This document shows positions 60,296 to 64,000 of a DNA stretch of 64,000 nt, piece by piece. Every line of letters begins with the position of its first letter. The first letter of the stretch is position 1. The notes under the pieces were generated by a model, which searched no databases, was not told the origin of the DNA, and saw nothing but the letters and a program-made list of their open reading frames with translations. Origin of the DNA: Meiothermus sp. Pnk-1. Lineage in GTDB: Bacteria; Deinococcota; Deinococci; Deinococcales; Thermaceae. The position numbers and the translations under genes are program-made. The stretch spans positions 1-64,000 of the forward strand of contig NZ_QKOB01000010.1 in assembly GCF_003226535.1 (NCBI RefSeq), written 5' to 3'.

Positions 60296-60373
60296 TCCTA
60301 CCTCCAGTGGTCGCGCGACCTGGCGAAGAGTGGTTACCTGACTTTTGCTCACCCCGTTGAGCTTTTGCCGTCT

Positions 60374-60444
60374 GGGGGAGTTTTTGGTGCCGGGAACAGG
60401 ACTTGAACCTGCACACCCGTAGGGGTACACGACCCTGAATCGTG
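60374..60444. repeat. Right attachment site (attR), 71-bp direct repeat
   Basis: Identical to 42345-42415. It supplies the 3' part of the intact tRNA-Leu. The flank on the left (integrase side) lacks the other arm of the HtrA terminator, showing that this side came with the element. Confidence 0.92.
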
Positions 60445-60471
60445 CGCGTCTACCAATTCCGCCATCCCGGC
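60385..60471 (-). tRNA. tRNA-Leu (anticodon CAG), CCA encoded, element target
   Basis: 87 nt with encoded CCA and the long variable arm of a class II tRNA. Acceptor GCCGGGA pairs with TCCCGGC; the anticodon stem is CACGA/TCGTG with loop TTCAGGG. Reconstituted by the element: 5' part chromosomal, 3' part from the attachment repeat. Confidence 0.95.
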
Positions 60472-60484
60472 AGGCGCAAGGAAA

Positions 60485-60513
60485 ATACTAGCGGGACGAG
60501 GCGGCTGCGTCAA
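60485..60513 (-). promoter_or_regulatory. Promoter of tRNA-Leu
   Basis: On the minus strand TTGACG (60513-60508), 17-bp spacer, TAGTAT (60490-60485), ending 13 bp before the tRNA 5' end. Confidence 0.7.
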
Positions 60514-60594
60514 GAGCATGCAATCGGTCAGGTGGGGTTTGTAGGACGTAGGACAACCTCATCGCTGCCGGCCAGGGGACGGTTTCTAGGCCGG

Positions 60595-60921
60595 CTACTG
60601 TGCCCAGAGGGGAACTATGCCCTCCAGGCTTACTTCGTCCACTTTCCAGTTCTCCTCAGCTACCTCGTACTCGGCTTGGGCGGCCAGAAAATCTGCGGCT
60701 TCGCGCAAAATAGTCTCCACCCAGACGATGTCGTAGCCCATGACGGTGAAGCCCACCACCTCCCAGCTATGGTCATCTTGCCCTGCGAGCCGAGCCACCG
60801 AGACCGGAAAACGTGAGCGCAGCCGCTCGACGGCGGGCTTTACCAGCGCCCTCTTCTCTTTAAGGCTACGTACCCAGGGCATCTCCAGGCGGGCGGTGTA
60901 GACACCAAGGTAGGCTTTCAT
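60595..60921 (-). CDS. DUF503 (YlxP-like) protein
   Basis: 108 residues. YLGVYTARLEMPWVRSLKEK, RFPVSVARLAGQDDHSWEVV and the C-terminal AAQAEYEVAEENWKVDEVSL match the DUF503/YlxP family: a small alpha/beta protein often coded near nusA, infB and rbfA and thought to act around translation. Here it stands alone beside the tRNA. The first chromosomal gene to the right of the element. Confidence 0.82.
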   Translation of the reverse strand: MKAYLGVYTARLEMPWVRSLKEKRALVKPAVERLRSRFPVSVARLAGQDDHSWEVVGFTVMGYDIVWVETILREAADFLAAQAEYEVAEENWKVDEVSLEGIVPLWAQ

Positions 60922-61066
60922 GATGGTTCTACCCCTCCTTGCCGGGCGGGATGGCGCCTAGGCGTCAAATGCCATCGCTTTGCCGCGAGGCGGGGGAGGC
61001 CGGACGTAACGAGCGACAAGCTCCGGAGGGTGGGCGGGTAGCGGATAGCTCTTTGGGGCATTGCGT

Positions 61067-61948
61067 CTAGACTAGCAGAATTCGCTCGGGGTGAGCGTAA
61101 ATATTGAAACGTTCTCCACGCAAAAACCCTACCAGGGTCAGGCCAAAGGAGGTCGCCAGGTCCACCGCGAGGTTGCTGGGGGCCGAGACCGAAGCGAAGA
61201 TCGGGATGCCCGCGTTGAGGGCCTTCTGCACCAGCTCGAAGCTGGCCCGCCCGCTCACCACCACGATGCACTGCGCGAGCGGAAGCTTACCCTCCAAAAA
61301 CGCCCAGCCCACCAGCTTGTCCATGGCGTTGTGTCGCCCGATGTCCTCGCGCAGGGCTATCAGGTGACCCTCGAGATCGAACAACCCCGCCGCGTGTAGC
61401 CCGCCGGTCAGGTCGAAGAGCTTCTGGGCATTACGCAGCTTTTCCGGTAGGGTGCGCAGGACCTCTGCCGTGACCGCAGCGTCGCCCAAGAGCGGCTGTA
61501 GCCCCCGTAGGGATAGCGACTCGAGGCTGGCCTTGCCGCATAGTCCGCAGGCGCTGGTGGTGAAGAAGTGGCGCTCGAGGGGGGCCAGCTCGGGCAAGGC
61601 TTCAGCGCGAAGCTCCACGTTGACGATGTTGTAGCGCTGATCTGCCCAGCGATCGGGGCGAAAAAACGCCGCCCCCTCGTCCACACAGTACGCAATTCTC
61701 CTGATCTCGCTCCGCTGCTGGATAACCCCCTCGCCGAACAGGAACCCTGCGGCCAACTCGAAATCGTTGCCGGGGGTGCGCAGCGTCACCGCGACGGTTT
61801 TCCGCTCGTTCCCGGCAACCAGGCGAAGCTCGAGCGGCTCCTCCACCGCCAGGTCGTCCGAGGCCCAGCGGGTTTGCTTTGGCTTGACCTCGAGCCGACG
61901 CACCTTGACTTTGTTGCCGACGCGTGGCCTGGCCGATACCTTGCTCAT
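61067..61948 (-). CDS. fdhD: Formate dehydrogenase accessory sulphurtransferase FdhD
   Basis: 293 residues. EEPLELRLVAGNERKTVAVT, RTPGNDFELAAGFLFGEGVI, TTSACGLCGKASLE with the Cys pair of the sulphur-transfer loop, and DIGRHNAMDKLVGWAF are the FdhD signature. It passes sulphur to the molybdenum cofactor of formate dehydrogenase. Its start overlaps the end of the enzyme gene (ATGA), so the pair is translated together. Confidence 0.95.
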   Translation of the reverse strand: MSKVSARPRVGNKVKVRRLEVKPKQTRWASDDLAVEEPLELRLVAGNERKTVAVTLRTPGNDFELAAGFLFGEGVIQQRSEIRRIAYCVDEGAAFFRPDRWADQRYNIVNVELRAEALPELAPLERHFFTTSACGLCGKASLESLSLRGLQPLLGDAAVTAEVLRTLPEKLRNAQKLFDLTGGLHAAGLFDLEGHLIALREDIGRHNAMDKLVGWAFLEGKLPLAQCIVVVSGRASFELVQKALNAGIPIFASVSAPSNLAVDLATSFGLTLVGFLRGERFNIYAHPERILLV

Positions 61949-64000
61949 AGCGTGGCCTGGAGGCGGGGTTCCTCGGCAGAGGTGAGGGCTCGCGCCGGGC
62001 TGATGAAGACATAAGCGTCCTTATAGCCGGGGATTTTGGCTTTAGGGGAGCGCTTCTCCCCGATGAGTACGTTTCCCTCGGGCCAGTGTACCTGTACGCT
62101 GCCCCGCTTCACCTCCCCGATAAAGACCCGGCAGGTCAGCTTGCCCTTTTCGTTGCTCAGCACGACGTTCTGGCCGGAAGCGAGCCCAAGCTTCGCGACA
62201 TCGCTGGCCGACATCAGCACGGCATCCCTGGGCAGCCCGTTGATGGGGTCGGTAGCTTCGTGCACCATGCTGTTGAACTGCTTCCCCCGCCGGGTGACGA
62301 GCCGCAAGGCCCCGGCGGGGATCCGGCGCTCGGGGAGCGGCACCGCCTTGAAGTGGGCCTTTCCGTCCGGGGTAGGGCAGACCCCGTCCGGGCAGAGGTG
62401 CGGGCCGCCATACTGGAAGGCATCGCCCTTGGCTTTGAGGTGCTGGATGCCGTCATAGAGGGGTACGACCCGGGCGATCTCGGCCCGCACTGCATCCATT
62501 CCCTCGAACTTCAGTTTGTCGGCCAGCCAGGGGCGGGCCCGGGCCGCGACCTCGAGCAGGACCTCCCCTTCGGGCCGGGCCTCCCGGATGCGGGGGCCGG
62601 GGATCTCCGGGCTGAAGATCACCCGGCGCTCGGTGCTGGTCTCGGTGACGCCGCCTTTGATCTCGTAGCGGGTGGTGGCGGGAAGCAGGATCACCTCCTC
62701 GCCCTCTACCAGCATCTGGCTCGAGATGACGATGTCCTGGTGCACCCGCAGGGGAACTTTGCCCAAGGCTTCGCGTACGCTATGGGGGTCCGGCAAGACC
62801 TCGAGGAAGTTCCCGCCTATGCTCCACAGTACCTCTAGCTGGCCTTGCCGGGCGGCCTCGAGCATCTCCGGCGCGGTGAGGCCGGCGCGGTCCGGCACCC
62901 CGAAGCCCCATAGCTCCTCGAACCGCGCCGCGTTTTCCGGGTTGATCGGCCATCCACCGGGGAACACCGTCGCATACGCCCCCATCTCGGCCCCGCCCTG
63001 CACCCCCGAATGCCCACGGATCGGCATCAAGCCGCAGCCCTCGCGGCCCAGGTAGCCCCGCGACAGGGCCAGGTTGATGATCGCCTGTACGGTATCCTCG
63101 CCGAAGGAGTGTTGGGTCACACCCATGCTCCACACCAGCACGGCCCGCTCGGCCTGGGCCAGCAGTTGGGCGAAGGCGCCCATCTCATCTCGGGAGAGAC
63201 CGGCGCCTCCCTCGAGGCTCTCCCAGGGGGTATTGGCCAGCATCTGCTGGAGCTCGTCAAACCCTGCTGTGCGTGCTTCGATGAATTCCCGCTTGATCTG
63301 GCCCTGCTCGATGAGGTGCTTGAGCGTTCCGTGGACGAAGGCGATGTCCCCACCGGGCTCGACCTGGAAAAACCGGTCGGCGATCTTCGTACCGAACAGG
63401 GCGCTCTCGAGGTCGGAGGGCACCCAGTATCGCTCCATGGCCGGTTCGCGGTAGGGGTTGACCACCGCCACCTTGGTCCCGGCCTTTTTGGCGTAGTAGA
63501 GGTACTTCATCATCACCGGCTGGTTGACCGCCACGTTCGAGCCGAAGAACACGATCAGGTCGGTGCCGATGAGGTCACGGTAGCTGCAGGTGGTCGCGGC
63601 TACCCCCAGGGCTTCCTTCAGCGCGACGGTGCTGGGGCTATGGCAGATGCGGGCGGCGTTGTCGATGTTGTTGGTGCCTAGGGCCCGCACCGCTTTCTGG
63701 ACCAGGTAGTAGGTCTCGTTGGGAAGGCCCCGGCTGGTCAGGTAGAAAGCCAGGCGCTCGGGCTGGCTGCGGGAGAGGCGCAGGGCGATGCGGTCCAGCG
63801 CTTCGCTCCAGGAGATGCGGGTGAAGCCTTTTTCCCCGCGCTTGCGCCGCATGGGATAGGGGAGGCGGCCCAGCTCGCGGAGTTCGGCGCTGGTTTTGCC
63901 CTCCAGCCTCGAGACGTCCTCGAGCGCCCCGGCCTCCAGCGGCCCCAGGGTGTTGAGCCGCAGAAGCCTGAGCCGCACGTTGCAAAGGTGAATGCCCCGG
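61945..64000 (-). CDS. Formate-dehydrogenase-like molybdoenzyme (FdhF/YdeP family), partial
   Basis: At least 684 residues; the reading frame is open to the window edge, so the N terminus is missing. It belongs to the bis-MGD molybdoenzymes: ISWSEALDRIALRLSRSQPE, IDNAARICHSPSTVALKEAL (the Cys stands where FdhF has selenocysteine), FFGSNVAVNQPVMMKYL, IRGHSGVQGGAEMGAYA, LWSIGGNFLEVLPDP and a C-terminal MGD domain with TRRGKQFNSMVHEATDP. Coupled to fdhD, so probably a formate dehydrogenase or a close relative; electron acceptor unknown. A GTG at 63978 is in frame but lies within conserved-looking sequence. Confidence 0.88.
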   Translation of the reverse strand, partial: RGIHLCNVRLRLLRLNTLGPLEAGALEDVSRLEGKTSAELRELGRLPYPMRRKRGEKGFTRISWSEALDRIALRLSRSQPERLAFYLTSRGLPNETYYLVQKAVRALGTNNIDNAARICHSPSTVALKEALGVAATTCSYRDLIGTDLIVFFGSNVAVNQPVMMKYLYYAKKAGTKVAVVNPYREPAMERYWVPSDLESALFGTKIADRFFQVEPGGDIAFVHGTLKHLIEQGQIKREFIEARTAGFDELQQMLANTPWESLEGGAGLSRDEMGAFAQLLAQAERAVLVWSMGVTQHSFGEDTVQAIINLALSRGYLGREGCGLMPIRGHSGVQGGAEMGAYATVFPGGWPINPENAARFEELWGFGVPDRAGLTAPEMLEAARQGQLEVLWSIGGNFLEVLPDPHSVREALGKVPLRVHQDIVISSQMLVEGEEVILLPATTRYEIKGGVTETSTERRVIFSPEIPGPRIREARPEGEVLLEVAARARPWLADKLKFEGMDAVRAEIARVVPLYDGIQHLKAKGDAFQYGGPHLCPDGVCPTPDGKAHFKAVPLPERRIPAGALRLVTRRGKQFNSMVHEATDPINGLPRDAVLMSASDVAKLGLASGQNVVLSNEKGKLTCRVFIGEVKRGSVQVHWPEGNVLIGEKRSPKAKIPGYKDAYVFISPARALTSAEEPRLQATL

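Larger units (their letters stand above)
42345..60444. mobile_element. 18-kb integrated element in tRNA-Leu(CAG)
   Basis: Bounded by perfect 71-bp direct repeats (42345-42415 and 60374-60444) that include the 3' part of tRNA-Leu. A tyrosine integrase gene lies next to the intact tRNA at the right end. Inside are about 25 tightly packed genes: replication (clamp, initiator with internal origin, DnaB), SSB, Rad52-like protein, ParB-like protein, regulators and the KGREGY-module proteins. No terminase, portal, capsid, tail, lysis or conjugation genes are recognisable. The offset between repeats is 18,029 bp, the expected size of the excised circle. The hexamer CTCGAG, very common on both sides, appears absent within. 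Confidence 0.92.

Overview
The window is about 46 kb of ordinary chromosome from a GC-rich thermophile of the Thermaceae (Meiothermus/Thermus type), interrupted by one 18-kb integrated mobile element. The assignment rests on the gene families (RecO without cysteines, MinD/MinE/RodA cluster, LIV transporter carrying an acyl-CoA synthetase, short Mop protein, trpS-scpA pair, DUF1800/DUF1501 pair), frequent GTG/TTG starts and -10 boxes lying almost on the start codon (leaderless messages). The chromosome is also saturated with the hexamer CTCGAG. No species is claimed.

Layout, left to right. 1-8.2 kb: tail of a gene on the minus strand, recO, a Crp/Fnr regulator, gamma-glutamyltransferase, a metallo-hydrolase, pyrG, a DUF815 ATPase and tRNA-Lys(CTT). 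8.3-15.5 kb: a six-gene LIV-type ABC operon (livG, acyl-CoA synthetase, livH, livM, livJ, livF) behind a near-consensus promoter with an inverted repeat in its spacer. 15.5-20.8 kb: a small exported protein, methylmalonyl-CoA mutase preceded by a 48-residue membrane peptide, an HxlR regulator, minD-minE-rodA and tatA. 20.8-25.5 kb: molybdate operon (PadR, Mop, a molybdopterin-binding domain protein, modA, modB, modC), divergent trmO and a cytochrome c. 25.7-31.2 kb: oxidative pentose-phosphate operon (gnd, zwf, pgl) followed by cutA and corA, then a dienoyl-CoA-reductase-like SDR. 31.2-42.3 kb: gyrA, DUF1501/DUF1800, aroQ, a LysM/M23 peptidase, thiolase, scpA, trpS and an HtrA-like protease. 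60.4-64 kb: intact tRNA-Leu(CAG), DUF503, fdhD and a formate-dehydrogenase-like molybdoenzyme running off the right edge.

42,345-60,444 is an element inserted into tRNA-Leu(CAG). It is bounded by perfect 71-bp direct repeats and has a tyrosine integrase beside the reconstituted tRNA. It carries its own replication and recombination set: a beta-clamp homologue, an initiator with iterons and an AT-rich block inside its gene (the lambda O/ori arrangement), DnaB helicase, an SSB with the acidic LPF tail, a Rad52/DdrA-like annealing protein and a ParB-like protein. I see no terminase, portal, major capsid, tail, lysis or conjugation genes. It therefore looks like a phage satellite or integrative replicon rather than a complete prophage.

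Its left half holds the most novel feature. Three large proteins (606, 314 and 565 residues) share a ~30-residue N-terminal module containing KGREGY, PSK and RW, then diverge completely. One looks like an ADP-ribosyltransferase-type domain, one like a HipA/PI-kinase-type domain, and one is unrecognised. Two are each followed by a translationally coupled small protein, and a Mu-I-like head protease gene lies just downstream. I propose a modular effector family, possibly carried in a phage head. The element also appears to contain no CTCGAG at all, in sharp contrast to the flanking chromosome.
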